A stretch of DNA of 64,000 bases from Azophilus sp965221465 (lineage in GTDB: Bacteria; Pseudomonadota; Gammaproteobacteria; Pseudomonadales; Azotimanducaceae), in the NCBI GenBank assembly GCA_965221465.1, contig OZ244892.1:620001-684000 (forward strand), read 5' to 3'. The position numbers and the translations under genes were made by a program. The notes beneath the pieces were generated by a model that was given only the letters and a program-made list of their open reading frames with translations, had not been told where the DNA came from and made no database searches. Shown here one piece after another: positions 50,426 through 59,568 of the stretch. Position 1 is the first letter of the stretch. Each line of letters starts with the position of its first letter.

Positions 50426-50508
50426 CGAAAATCACTCCCGTCGGTGAAAAAGAGTGATCCAATCTCAACAGCAGTTCCAACGGAAGGTGGGGTCGGCGTA
50501 CCGCTTAC

Positions 50509-51508
50509 GTACGTGCCCATCGGCATCGACCACGGCCTGGCTCAAATTCAAGCTCGATGAATGCTGGACTGGGTTGGGGGTCGTGAACCAGTAGTTTCCC
50601 AGTTGGATGCCTTGGTAACGCGCGGTGCTTGCCCGTGCGGTGATCAACAGGGCGTCATCGGGCCCTAAGCGAAAGCGCGCGAGGATGGATTGTTGCCCCG
50701 ACAGTCCGCCGTCGTCTCGGGTACTTGCTTGAGGGGGTGGCAACTGATTGATGGGCAAACGTTGCAACCCGGCCAGGTATCGATCAATCCACAACGCGGT
50801 GATTCGATCGAGGTAGGATGCGGCCAGAAAGAGACGCCCCGGCGCGGTCGGCAGCTCCATTGGAGGACCGATACGCTCGATGTGCAAATCAGACGGTGTT
50901 TCGTCTTGCCAATCGTTGAAGGTCTGTCGGACCAGTACGGCTCTTGCGCCTGACGGGTAGGGCCACCAACGAACTGTGCGTTGGGGGCCACCAATGAAGA
51001 GCTCGAACGTCTCGCCCGGTTGAATCCCTTCCGCATCCGCATCGATCACCAGGCGATCCTGGCTGAGATCGAGCATGGGGTAGCTGTCGATGAACTGAAA
51101 GGTGAGTTGAGCGTGGTTGCCGCGCGTGCCGTGAATGCGGTAGGCACTGGCGTCGTCAAGCAGCGCGTATTGATAGACATTGTCCGGGTTATACAACCCA
51201 GGCTGACCGACAAATTCGTCGCCGCGAGTGAACCTGGGCACGCTCGAGTGTCGGGCATGGTGGGAGAGTCGCCAAGCCGCACCGACCAAACCCGCCAAAA
51301 ACGCTCGAGTTTGTTGTTGTGCGTGGGCCGAACGGGTGGAGTAGGGGTCCTGGTTCAGCTTGTGCTGTGTCCGTTCAATGGCCGCTGCGAATTCGAGTGC
51401 CGGTGTTGCGGGCGGGGTCGCGGATTGTGCCACGACAAACTGTATGGACAGTAACCCCATCCCGATGAGGGTGACGGTGAGTAAGGTGAATATTGAACGT
51501 CGGTGCAT
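50509..51508 (-). pseudogene. N-terminal part of an exported DUF1214-like protein interrupted by IS66
   Basis: About 330 codons with a signal peptide (RSIFTLLTVTLIGMGLLSIQ). The body includes GLYNPDNVYQYALLDDASAY, RIHGTRGNHAQLTFQFIDSY and WWPYPSGARAVLVRQTFNDW, which I read as a DUF1214-type fold common beside lipid or steroid catabolic genes. The frame runs into the IS at GHV-R. Removing the IS restores ADGHVRYVVSLKDPGVANWL exactly, so the break is recent and no other damage is visible. The truncated product would lack about 80 residues. Confidence 0.75.
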
Positions 51509-51564
51509 GGGTCTGAGCGTAACCGAATCTCAGCGTGGACTCACCAACCCTGCTGACACCAGGC

Positions 51565-51633
51565 GATGGCGTTTCCCGTCAGGCTGCCACGAACCGGCGA
51601 GCGGAAACTCCCGCACGTCTCTGATGCGCGTGC
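51565..51633. repeat. 69-bp repeat, second member
   Basis: A direct copy of 46671-46739 (shared core GCCACGAACCGGCGA and CTGATGCGC). The two copies bracket the SDR gene and the IS66-split gene. No gene is seen between 51509 and 51846. Confidence 0.6.
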
Positions 51634-51846
51634 CAGAGGTCGTGTTGCAACTGTTGCTGCAACCAGCTTTCGGCGCTGCCACCGAAGACTTCGGAGAGTT
51701 GGATAGCCATCTCAGGCTTAGCGCCGATTCGGCCTCGCCACTGGCCTCGAGTCAATGCACCGTGTAATTGCGCCGACCATTAGATTGCTTCCTTTGGTTT
51801 GGCAGGACGTATCGCGTCTGATCGTAACGACAACCATAAGGAAACA

Positions 51847-52398
51847 TCAGGAAGCGAGTTCCAGTCCGTCGTCGAACGCGCGGGTGGCCCACCCGAGTAG
51901 GCGGTGGTGCAGTTTGACGGTCACGTACTGTTTCTCTTCTTCTGGACGTTTGAGGGACTTAACTGTTTCGTTGTAACAAAGCGCCTGCACGACCCGATTG
52001 ATTGGTGGCTCCGCGCGTTCTATTTCCAAGCGATCGCTCCAGCATGCGTTAAGGTCATCTTGCGTAGGTTGCTCACGATGCTGCTCAATCTCTTGTTGCA
52101 GCCGAATGAATCGTTGTTTCAAGTCATTGTGGTCGGCGGCCTTGGAGCCGCAACGCCCTACCAAGGTCAGCCCAAGAAAGGCGGATATCGAAACCGCAAC
52201 GAATTGCCTGACCAATTCGGCCCGTTCCCCGAACACGGTGTCAACGATCGTGAGCACTGAGGCCGTCGTAAACAAAAAGGCTACGAATAACGCTGTGTTT
52301 TGGACGGACTCGAAAAACCGGCGTCTTCGGGCGTGGTATTTGACCGATACGATAACGTCGAATCTCAGATCTTCAAACTTGCCAGTAACATCTGTCAT
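51847..52398 (-). CDS. Two-TM protein resembling SLATT-domain effectors
   Basis: 183 residues. After KYHARRRRFFESVQNTALFV come two adjacent TM helices (about 34-52, FVAFLFTTASVLTIVDTVF, and 63-80, FVAVSISAFLGLTLVG), then a coiled region (NDLKQRFIRLQQEIEQHREQ) and a C-terminal helix pair. The arrangement (a YHxxRxxFF lead, two TMs, coiled coil) resembles SLATT proteins, predicted pore-forming effectors of bacterial conflict systems. No nucleotide cyclase or SLOG partner is adjacent, so a SLATT system is only a suggestion. The start at 52398 follows the small gene by 7 bases. Confidence 0.55.
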   Translation of the reverse strand: MTDVTGKFEDLRFDVIVSVKYHARRRRFFESVQNTALFVAFLFTTASVLTIVDTVFGERAELVRQFVAVSISAFLGLTLVGRCGSKAADHNDLKQRFIRLQQEIEQHREQPTQDDLNACWSDRLEIERAEPPINRVVQALCYNETVKSLKRPEEEKQYVTVKLHHRLLGWATRAFDDGLELAS

Positions 52399-52405
52399 GA
52401 TCGAC

Positions 52406-52573
52406 TCACTTTTTGGGCTTGTCCCCTTGCGGTGGCCAGGCGTTGTCAACCTGCTCATCTAATTGGCGTTCTGACCGTCTCTCGCCCCGGACTGAGCGCT
52501 CGGATCGTTTCTCTGTCTTTTTCGGTGGCTGAGTTGGTTGTGGTTTGCCGGTCGATGGATCCTTGTTGACCAT
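52406..52573 (-). CDS. Small basic hydrophilic protein, hypothetical
   Basis: 55 residues from ATG 52573, Lys/Arg/Pro-rich (MVNKDPSTGKPQPTQPPKKT, then EKRSERSVRGERRSE) with no hydrophobic segment. It is placed 7 bases before the two-TM gene on the same strand, which suggests a two-gene unit. No family is recognised; it could be chance. Confidence 0.35.
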   Translation of the reverse strand: MVNKDPSTGKPQPTQPPKKTEKRSERSVRGERRSERQLDEQVDNAWPPQGDKPKK

Positions 52574-53298
52574 ATGTAGCGACCTTTGAAAACTGAATTG
52601 GGGCTTGCTTCGGTCGATTCTAGCACGGGCTAGACAACGCTTATGTGAGACATTTGCCCCAGTTGCGGTTGTTTTCAGCCCCAATTCAAGCTTGAGTTTA
52701 GCCTGGGCTTCGTGAGCCGACCGATCCTAAGACGTTGTTTTTTCTACATAAAGAGCTTTCAACCGGTCGCGACTGGGGGCTCTACCGAAATCGTGCCCCA
52801 AGCAGACGGAAGGCTTCGTGATACCCGTCGGTCGGCCGCGCGAGAATTTCGGACGGCTCGGCGCTGGACAGACCAAGCATCATGGTGCTCTTCTTGACAG
52901 GTGCCCGGTCGCCTGGGCGCGTACGGAAGCGCCGCACCGGTTGGTGGCCGGTGTTGTGCTTGCTGCGTGCCTTGCGGCGCGCGAGTGCTGACACCGGGGT
53001 CGCCGCAACGAAAGTCCGGGCGACCTCCGCACCGACGCGGTGCTTGGCATCGCATGCTGCAGTTGCGACCCGTCTATCGCTTCGCGTCACAGCGGACTAC
53101 GGCTCATGGGGCGCTCTCGGTGCTGGCGCTCTCGGTCAATCGCGCTACTATTGGTGCGCGCAGGGATTAATGAGTATGTGATTGTTCCAATGGGCCGTCG
53201 AAGAACTCAAAGGGCATCATGTTCTCGCGCCATAGTTCTTATGGCATTGGTTACGAATCTGTTACGTTTTTTTGGGGGTCGCTCGTAGCGGCGTCGGG
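52574..53298. other. Intergenic region, no gene recognised
   Basis: About 725 bases between the divergent two-TM gene unit and the helicase gene. Open frames here look like shadows of GC-rich sequence. An AT-richer stretch near 53220-53275 may hold the helicase promoter, but no clear -35/-10 pair was found. Confidence 0.3.
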
Positions 53299-56200
53299 AT
53301 GACTACAAACGACCGCACGGACGGTGTAGCCCAGGTTGCGAGACTCGCCAAGTTCTACTTGCGTTGCGTTGAGGCTGAACAGGCAGCGGCTTTCGCGTTG
53401 CGGGTAGGCGGCGACGGCTATCTCGAGGCCGGTGCGGGCTTCCTCGAGGAGGGGACGGCGGTGCCGATCCTCGACAGCCCGGGTACCGCGCAATGGTGTG
53501 TGAAACGCTTGCGAGATGACTCGCAGGGCTTGGTGGCACTCGGTTGGCCGGTCTGCGTGGGGCCGGAACCGCGATCCCGCGAACTGTCCGTCTCGCCGCT
53601 CCTTGTCGGCGATGCCCGGGTGTTCCGTGCCGATAGCGGTGAGTATTGTTGCGAGCGGGCAGGTAGCGGCGTGGATCTGAACACGGCGGCATTGAGCTTG
53701 CTGGGGTTTTCGGCCGATGATCGTTTCGCGATATCCATAGCTGTTTCCAAGAGCATAGCCGTTGACGAGGCCAAAGGTCGGCGAGAGCGCGCCGCAGCCA
53801 TCCTGCAAGAACTGACAGAGCACGGTCTCGCTGGGCTTGCGGAAATCGGGGCGCCTCCGACGGACGAGGTCGACGGGGATGGGCGTAGAGGGGTGTTGAA
53901 TGCAGCAATTCTTCTGCCGCCCGCGTCCAACAACTCCCTGACACTCAACCTTGCCAAGGATTTGCGGGAACTTGCCGCCGGTAGCGGGGAACTGGGAAGG
54001 CTGAGGGGGGCAGCGTCAGTGGTGTTTGGCGGCGCGTCCCCGGAGCGCGTTTCGGAATCAGTGGACCCGACACCAACTGTCGATTACTCCTCAGTGCAGC
54101 AGGACAGAGCCGTCCACTCGGCGATGACGAACCCGCTGACTGTGGTTACCGGCCCGCCTGGATCGGGCAAGTCGCAGGTGGTACTCAACACCGTAGCCGC
54201 GGCTGTCTGTCGGGGAGAAACCGTGCTGATCGCCTCGAAGAACAACGCCGCTGTCGATGTTGTGGTGGAGCGTCTACGCGCCACTGTCCCGCTCTGCCCG
54301 GTCGTTCGCGCCGGCGCCGCCTCGCAACGCCAGGCGCTGGCCAGCGAGATTGATCGTATGGTGGGTGAGGCTGAGCGGGCGGAACCGGCACAGGGCCTTG
54401 TCGATGCAAGCGACGGGTGGCACGGGATTCACCGGCAGGTTCGGGCTGTGCATGCGGCGCGCGAGGAGCGCCAGTCGGTACTCGAGGAAATGCAATCGCT
54501 CGAAAATCGGTTGGCTAGCACACCTCTGTCCGAGGGCGTTCCCAAGGGTTTAACCGTTGACGCCGTAGTCAATGCAACGGAGAGAGTAAAAGCGGCACTC
54601 AGCGGACTCTTGGGCTCTCGCCGATATCAATCGCTGCGCGAACTCGACGAGCAGGCACGCGTTTACGGGCCGCCGCCGAAGGGTTTGCCGGAACGCATCG
54701 ACCCCGCGGACGTCACGACCGCAGCCGAGGCAGTTGGGCAGGCGCTGAAAGCGCTTGCCCGCGGGCCGGGGCTATTCCGTCGGTTTAGCAGTATGCGGAG
54801 GCGAATGGTCACGGCTCGTTCCGCGGCGGAGCGTTTCGGTGAACTGATGCCACACCTTAATGAGCGAGTGCTCAGCATCCTGGCGAAACTGGGCGCCGAG
54901 AAACCTGAAATCGGTGCTGCTGAAGCTCAAGACAGCTTTGTTCAGGTCGCCTCAGAGGCCACTGTCGCCGCCAAAAGCGCCCGCGCGCAGCGGTTGCTGG
55001 ATGAGGCAACGGCGGACTTCGACGAGCGTTCGGCGCGCTTGAGCGATGCGCTGGCCGAATTCGGAGAGTGCGTTCCACACCTTCGGGAGAGGGCGGAAGC
55101 ATGCGTGGCGCTTTTGAATCCGTTGGTTCCTGAAAGCCTTGATTCCGAATTTGAGGCGACGTTGGATACGATTTTCGCAGAAGCTCGCCGCGATGCAATT
55201 TCCGTAGCCGACAGAAAACAGCGGCAAGTCCTGCAAGACTGCCTGTCAGAGCTTCCAGATGTCCACGATTCCGAGGATCAACTTTGGGCGCTCTCCGATA
55301 TACGCACGAAGGCGGGCTTGGCTCTCTTTAGGGCAAAGTCTCGTCAAATGCAGACTGATCGCCCGGAAGCGTGGCATGCCGCCGGGCACCTGGCAAGCCG
55401 CATCAGGGCAGCTACGAAGGGCAACGCACGAGTTTCCGATGTTCATGCACTGGTACCAAGGGCATTGCCCGCTCTTCCCGTTTGGTCGATTACCAACCTG
55501 TCGGCGCGAGGAACACTACCGCTGGTTGACGGCCTGTTCGACCTGGTCGTCGTAGACGAAGCATCCCAGTGCGACGTGGCTTCGGCATTGCCATTGCTGG
55601 TGCGGGCAAAGAGGGCAATGGTTATCGGTGACGAGCGGCAACTGCCGCACATCACGACGCTAGGCGAGCAACGCGAAGGGTCGATTGCGGAGCGTTGCGG
55701 GCTTGGGCCTGAGGAGTTGGCCGCGTTCGGTTACAGGGCAAACAGTTGCTTCGGCTTGGCCCTGTCGCGCCTTCCTCGTCCCCCGATCATGCTCGATTTG
55801 CACTTCCGATCGAATCCTGCCGTAGTCGAGTTTTCAAACCGTTGTTTCTATGCCGGTAGGATGACGATGTGCGGGACTGCTCGGCCCCCCGAGGGCATGT
55901 CGGCCATAGAGTGGATCTCGGTGTCCGGACGCTGCGAGCGCGGCGCCGGCAACACGAGTTGGCAAAACCGCCGAGAAGCGGCTGCGGTCGCAACTCGCGT
56001 TGCCGACGACTTGGAAGCCTTTCGGAGGGGAAACCTGTCTGTCGGAGTGGTGACCCCTTTCGCATCGCACGCGAAGACGGTTCTTTCGGCATTGCGTCGG
56101 GCAGGGGTCGACGTCAAGGATGCAGGAATCGAGGTTGCTACCGCTCACCGGTTCCAGGGGGGCGAACGTGACGTCATCTACTTCTCAACGGTGATCGATG

Positions 56201-56688
56201 AACGCTCGAGCCGTCAGGTGGCGGATTTTGCCGCTGATCCGAACCTGCTAAACGTGGCGTTGACCAGAGCACGCTGCCGGCTTGTCATCGTCGGCAGCAT
56301 GGATGCGAGTCGCAAGCACCCGAACCATCTGAGTAAACTGGTGGAGCATGTGTCGAGCCTGGCGGCAACGGACTTCGAAAGCCCGCTGGAGCGCGATATG
56401 CACGCTGCCTTGCGCGAGCGGGGTATCGAAGCGCAATCAGGGGTGACGATTGGCCGCTATCGCCTAGATCTGGCCGTACGGCAAGGGGGTGCAATGGTTG
56501 ACATCGAATGCGACGGTGCACCTTTTCATGTAGATCATGAGCGCGACGCTGAGCGTGATCGTAAGTTGCGGGAGATGGGTTGGACGATTGTGCGGTTCAG
56601 TGGGCGGCGCATCAAGCACCGACTCGAGGAGTGCATAGGTGACGTGATTGATGTGCTGCCGCAAGATCCGAGGTGGGCGCGGGGATGA
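53299..56688 (+). CDS. SF1 (UPF1/DNA2-like) helicase with C-terminal Vsr/DUF559-like nuclease domain
   Basis: 1129 residues. Walker A VVTGPPGSGKS lies at about 285, then a long helical coiled-coil insertion, Walker B LVVVDEASQCD, motif III VIGDERQLPH, LDLHFRSNP (motif IV-like) and motif VI NVALTRARCRLVIVG, which is the SF1B order. The last 100 residues (FESPLERDMHAALRERGIEA; YRLDLAVRQGGAMVDIECDG; RDRKLREMGWTIVRFSGRRI) form a Vsr/DUF559 PD-(D/E)xK-like fold with D and E-x-D candidates. The roughly 270-residue N-terminal region has no family I can name. Such helicase-nuclease fusions are known from antiphage islands. The chosen start is ATG 53299; TTG 53272 is possible. Confidence 0.85.
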   Translation: MTTNDRTDGVAQVARLAKFYLRCVEAEQAAAFALRVGGDGYLEAGAGFLEEGTAVPILDSPGTAQWCVKRLRDDSQGLVALGWPVCVGPEPRSRELSVSPLLVGDARVFRADSGEYCCERAGSGVDLNTAALSLLGFSADDRFAISIAVSKSIAVDEAKGRRERAAAILQELTEHGLAGLAEIGAPPTDEVDGDGRRGVLNAAILLPPASNNSLTLNLAKDLRELAAGSGELGRLRGAASVVFGGASPERVSESVDPTPTVDYSSVQQDRAVHSAMTNPLTVVTGPPGSGKSQVVLNTVAAAVCRGETVLIASKNNAAVDVVVERLRATVPLCPVVRAGAASQRQALASEIDRMVGEAERAEPAQGLVDASDGWHGIHRQVRAVHAAREERQSVLEEMQSLENRLASTPLSEGVPKGLTVDAVVNATERVKAALSGLLGSRRYQSLRELDEQARVYGPPPKGLPERIDPADVTTAAEAVGQALKALARGPGLFRRFSSMRRRMVTARSAAERFGELMPHLNERVLSILAKLGAEKPEIGAAEAQDSFVQVASEATVAAKSARAQRLLDEATADFDERSARLSDALAEFGECVPHLRERAEACVALLNPLVPESLDSEFEATLDTIFAEARRDAISVADRKQRQVLQDCLSELPDVHDSEDQLWALSDIRTKAGLALFRAKSRQMQTDRPEAWHAAGHLASRIRAATKGNARVSDVHALVPRALPALPVWSITNLSARGTLPLVDGLFDLVVVDEASQCDVASALPLLVRAKRAMVIGDERQLPHITTLGEQREGSIAERCGLGPEELAAFGYRANSCFGLALSRLPRPPIMLDLHFRSNPAVVEFSNRCFYAGRMTMCGTARPPEGMSAIEWISVSGRCERGAGNTSWQNRREAAAVATRVADDLEAFRRGNLSVGVVTPFASHAKTVLSALRRAGVDVKDAGIEVATAHRFQGGERDVIYFSTVIDERSSRQVADFAADPNLLNVALTRARCRLVIVGSMDASRKHPNHLSKLVEHVSSLAATDFESPLERDMHAALRERGIEAQSGVTIGRYRLDLAVRQGGAMVDIECDGAPFHVDHERDAERDRKLREMGWTIVRFSGRRIKHRLEECIGDVIDVLPQDPRWARG

Positions 56689-56777
56689 GGTTTTGGGCCA
56701 TGGAGGAAATTGCCCATCAGCTGGCCAATAGCATCGGCGTATTCGGCTTGTCTAGAGGTCAGAGCCACGATGCCGCA

Positions 56778-57659
56778 CTATACATGCAAGACCCGATATC
56801 CAAAGCAATCTGATTCCATGAGCTTGGCAGTAATGCTGCTTCGGTGGCAGGAATTCGCTTCAGCTTCGAAACACGTTATTGCGATTCGCTTGTGGGTTTT
56901 AACAAACTCAACCAGTTGCTCGAGGGAGTCGCTCTCTTTTTGAAGAACGGTGCTTCGGTATTCTGCAAATAGGTCGTCATAGTCGTTCTGGGATGTCAGG
57001 CTTTTGCGTTTGCTCGATTCGATGCCTAGTTCCGGTATGTGTTTGTAATCGATTCCCACGGCATTCAGTGCGGAACGCAACTGATTCTTGCTGAATCCAA
57101 ACTTCATGCTTAGTGCGTTTTTTCGGACGTCGCACAAGAGATTCACTCTCTGATCCATCAGTTTTCGAAGGTAGGCTTCTAGGGAGATTCCTTCATATCC
57201 AATGGTAAAAACGCGTGCACGCTTGGGGGTGGGTCGGGCTCGCTCAACGGCCTCCAACTGTTTGCGCGTAAGAATGTCATTTCTCAGCTCGCTCCTTTGT
57301 GCGTAGTACGGGTACTTGGCGTACACTTTCTTGAGCAAACTTTTCTCTGATAGATGGCCGTAACGCGCCAAGACAGAATGAAGCGATTGTAGATCTTCCG
57401 ATTTCAACAAGTGGGTAAAGCTCTGTTTGCCATCGAGAATCCAGTTGTCCGTGTCTTTGATGTAGCCAAATTTGGTCAGAGTTCTTTTGTCAGCGTCGAC
57501 CTGGAATGAGTAACAGCCGAAACGACGGGGGACGAATTCGTACGCAGGTTTCTTTTGCTGGGCGCAAAGCAAGAACAGGTACTTCTGAAGTTCTACCTTC
57601 GATAATGGGCGGCTCGAGGCCTCAATTAGACTCAGAAGCAACTTGCGACGATAGAACAT
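56778..57659 (-). CDS. DUF488 protein with N-terminal winged-helix-like domain
   Basis: 293 residues from ATG 57659. The C-terminal half is DUF488: VFTIGYEGISLEAYLRKLMD, NLLCDVRKNALSMKFGFSKN, YKHIPELGIESSKRKSL and ITCFEAEANSCHRSSITAKL (the conserved Cys-His near the end). The N-terminal half (LLLSLIEASSRPLSKVELQK; YLFLLC) looks like a Panacea/SocA-type winged helix. DUF488 function is not established. Visibly more AT-rich than its neighbours, indicating horizontal acquisition. It is convergent with the helicase-nuclease gene; a combined defence role is inference. The 220-base gap to the next gene shows nothing. Confidence 0.75.
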   Translation of the reverse strand: MFYRRKLLLSLIEASSRPLSKVELQKYLFLLCAQQKKPAYEFVPRRFGCYSFQVDADKRTLTKFGYIKDTDNWILDGKQSFTHLLKSEDLQSLHSVLARYGHLSEKSLLKKVYAKYPYYAQRSELRNDILTRKQLEAVERARPTPKRARVFTIGYEGISLEAYLRKLMDQRVNLLCDVRKNALSMKFGFSKNQLRSALNAVGIDYKHIPELGIESSKRKSLTSQNDYDDLFAEYRSTVLQKESDSLEQLVEFVKTHKRIAITCFEAEANSCHRSSITAKLMESDCFGYRVLHV

Positions 57660-57881
57660 TGGGGGCGGCGCTGTTCGAAACGGACGTGAGACATGATACT
57701 CCGCCCCGCCGGATATTGGGTATCCGTTTGCTGATTGCTTCACTCCGGTGTTCGGTTGCCTGAATTGGGCGGTCCGCTTCCAGGGCGGTGAGAGGGATTC
57801 CCGTCCTGCTTCTCTTCCTGCCACACTCCGCGGTATCTCAACCTGCATCCCTTATGTCCAGCACGGATTCCGCGTCAACTG

Positions 57882-58907
57882 CTAACCGCTCTCAACCTCA
57901 TACCCGTTCATGGTCACCACGCATTTCCCCACCACCTCGCGGTTCTCCAGCATGCGCATGGCGTCGACCGCGCGTTCGAGGGGGAAGCCTGCGCAGATGT
58001 AGGGGTCGATGGCGCCGTTGTTGGCCAGGTCTGAAACTGCGGCGTGAATCTGCTTGCCGAGGGCGGGGTCGCGGCGGCCGATTTCGCCGGCGCGCACGCC
58101 GATGACGGAAATGCTCTTGATGAGCACCAGGTTTACCGGGGCGGCGGGCCAGCGGCCGCTGACGAAGCCGATGGGGAGGATGCGCCCGCGCCAGTTGATG
58201 CAGCGCATGGATTCGTCGAACACGTCGCCGCCCACCGGATCGTAGATCACGTCCGCGCCGTCGGTTCCCGTGATTTCCTTTACCTTGTGACGGAAGCCGC
58301 CGAGGGAACCGTCCGGCAGGGTGTAGTTGATTACGGCATCGGCGCCGCGGGCCTTCACCACGGCGAGCTTGTCGTCGCGGCCGCCGGTGCCGATGACGTT
58401 GGCGCCGTAGTGCTTGCCCAGGTCGACGGCGGCCAGGCCGACCCCGCCGGTGGCGCCGTGCACCAGCAGCCACTCCCCGGGTTGCAGGTTGCCGCGCACC
58501 ACCAGTGCGACATAGGCGGTGGTGTAGGCGGTGCGGTAGGAAGCGGCCTTTGCATAGGTCATGGTGTGGGGCATGGGGTCCACGGCGGTGGCCGGGATAT
58601 TGAGCGCTTCTGCGAATGCGCCGTTGCGAATGCCGAAGCACACGGCATCGCCTTCCCTGAAATTGGACACGTCGGCGCCCACTGCTGCTACCTTCCCGGC
58701 GGCCTCGCTGCCGGGGGCGAACGGCAGCGGCGGCTTGTGCTGGTACTTGCCCTGAATCATCAGGAGGTCCGGGAAGTTGACGGCGCAGGCCATCGTGCGT
58801 ACCTGCACTTCTCGCGGGGCGGGGTCCGGCAACTGCACTTCCTCGAGCGTTACCGAGCCGATGTCGTCGCTGATTTCGTGGCAGCGAACCGTTCTTGTCT
58901 GGGCCAA
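57882..58907 (-). CDS. Zinc-independent MDR oxidoreductase (quinone oxidoreductase / QorA-like)
   Basis: 341 residues. An NADPH-dependent enone or quinone reductase of the medium-chain superfamily. N-terminal GroES-like domain (ACAVNFPDLLMIQGKYQHKP; FAPGSEAAGKVAAVGADVSN) and nucleotide-binding domain (WLLVHGATGGVGLAAVDLGK, then VIGTGGRDDKLAVVKARGAD). Structural zinc cysteines are absent. No ATG fits; TTG 58907 with GGAGGC about 12 bases upstream gives the natural N-terminus (AQTRTVRCHEISDD). The partner and substrate are unknown. Confidence 0.88.
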   Translation of the reverse strand: MAQTRTVRCHEISDDIGSVTLEEVQLPDPAPREVQVRTMACAVNFPDLLMIQGKYQHKPPLPFAPGSEAAGKVAAVGADVSNFREGDAVCFGIRNGAFAEALNIPATAVDPMPHTMTYAKAASYRTAYTTAYVALVVRGNLQPGEWLLVHGATGGVGLAAVDLGKHYGANVIGTGGRDDKLAVVKARGADAVINYTLPDGSLGGFRHKVKEITGTDGADVIYDPVGGDVFDESMRCINWRGRILPIGFVSGRWPAAPVNLVLIKSISVIGVRAGEIGRRDPALGKQIHAAVSDLANNGAIDPYICAGFPLERAVDAMRMLENREVVGKCVVTMNGYEVESG

Positions 58908-59117
58908 ACCGGGGCGATGCCTCCAGCCATGGGTGTGGATTTCGGGCGGGAAGATACACCCGGGCGCTTGCGATGGGTAGCGTGATGCACAACACAAGAA
59001 GCGCTGTCGACGCTCGCCAGGTTCCAGCCGCTCACGGGCAGAAAGGGGCTCGAGTCGGCACGCTCCCGGGAGCCGGCCACTCGCCGGACTCACTCACGAA
59101 CAAGCTGCGCAGCCGGT

Positions 59118-59256
59118 AACAGCAGCGAAATCACTTGCGAGCGCTGCCGCTGCGTGCTCAACGTGCTGTCAAGCGCGCCTCGAGCGCTCTCTGGTCCGCG
59201 TAACCTGTGTTTTCACTGCTCTTGCTACTTGTTACGGTTATTGGTGAACAGGACGG
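59118..59256. repeat. Hairpin repeat element, family III, copy B
   Basis: It starts AACAGCAGCGAAATCAC, has the shared centre GTGCTCAACGTGCTGTCAAG and a partner arm GTGTTTTCACTGCTCTTG. The stem GCGTGCT pairs with AGCGCGC using a G-T pair where copy A (41329) has a perfect pair. It lies in the gap before the protease gene. Confidence 0.6.
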
Positions 59257-59568
59257 GATAGGAAACGACCCGGCCGATGAAAGCGGTAGCCGTCAGCGAA
59301 TTCGGGCTGGAGCAAATGCTGCGGATTCAGCGAGCATTCAGGTTGCTGCACGGAGACTTCTAGAGCGAGAATCGAGTTCACAGGCAAGTTGGATGTCCAG
59401 AAAAGCCGTGCGCAATCAACAGCATCGATGCGGCATGACGTGCGTCGCACTTCCATGCCGAAGCCCGAAGATAGCGTTGTTTGCAGGTGAGGTGGCCGAT
59501 TGAGTCACGTTCGCTTTCATCCGTGGCTTGTTCGCCGCGCCGGACCATCGCCGGGGGCGTTTGCCGCC

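Larger units (their letters stand above)
47958..50508 (-). mobile_element. Complete IS66-family insertion sequence
   Basis: 2551 bp. Terminal inverted repeats: GTAAGCGGTGCGTCAGCCCC at the left and, reversed, GTAAGCGGTACGCCGACCCC at the right, about 23 bp with five mismatches. The 8-bp target duplication GTACGTGC flanks both ends (47950-47957 and 50509-50516). It holds the three standard genes tnpA, tnpB, tnpC, all intact, so it may be active. Confidence 0.95.

Noticed and set aside
46671..51633. Prophage or integrative island at tRNA-Pro.
   Set aside because: No integrase gene and the direct repeats do not match the tRNA 3' end; kept only as a repeat finding.
52782..53181. Small open frames on both strands in the gap before the helicase.
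   Set aside because: No ribosome binding site, no family resemblance, Arg/Ala-rich composition expected from GC-rich non-coding DNA.
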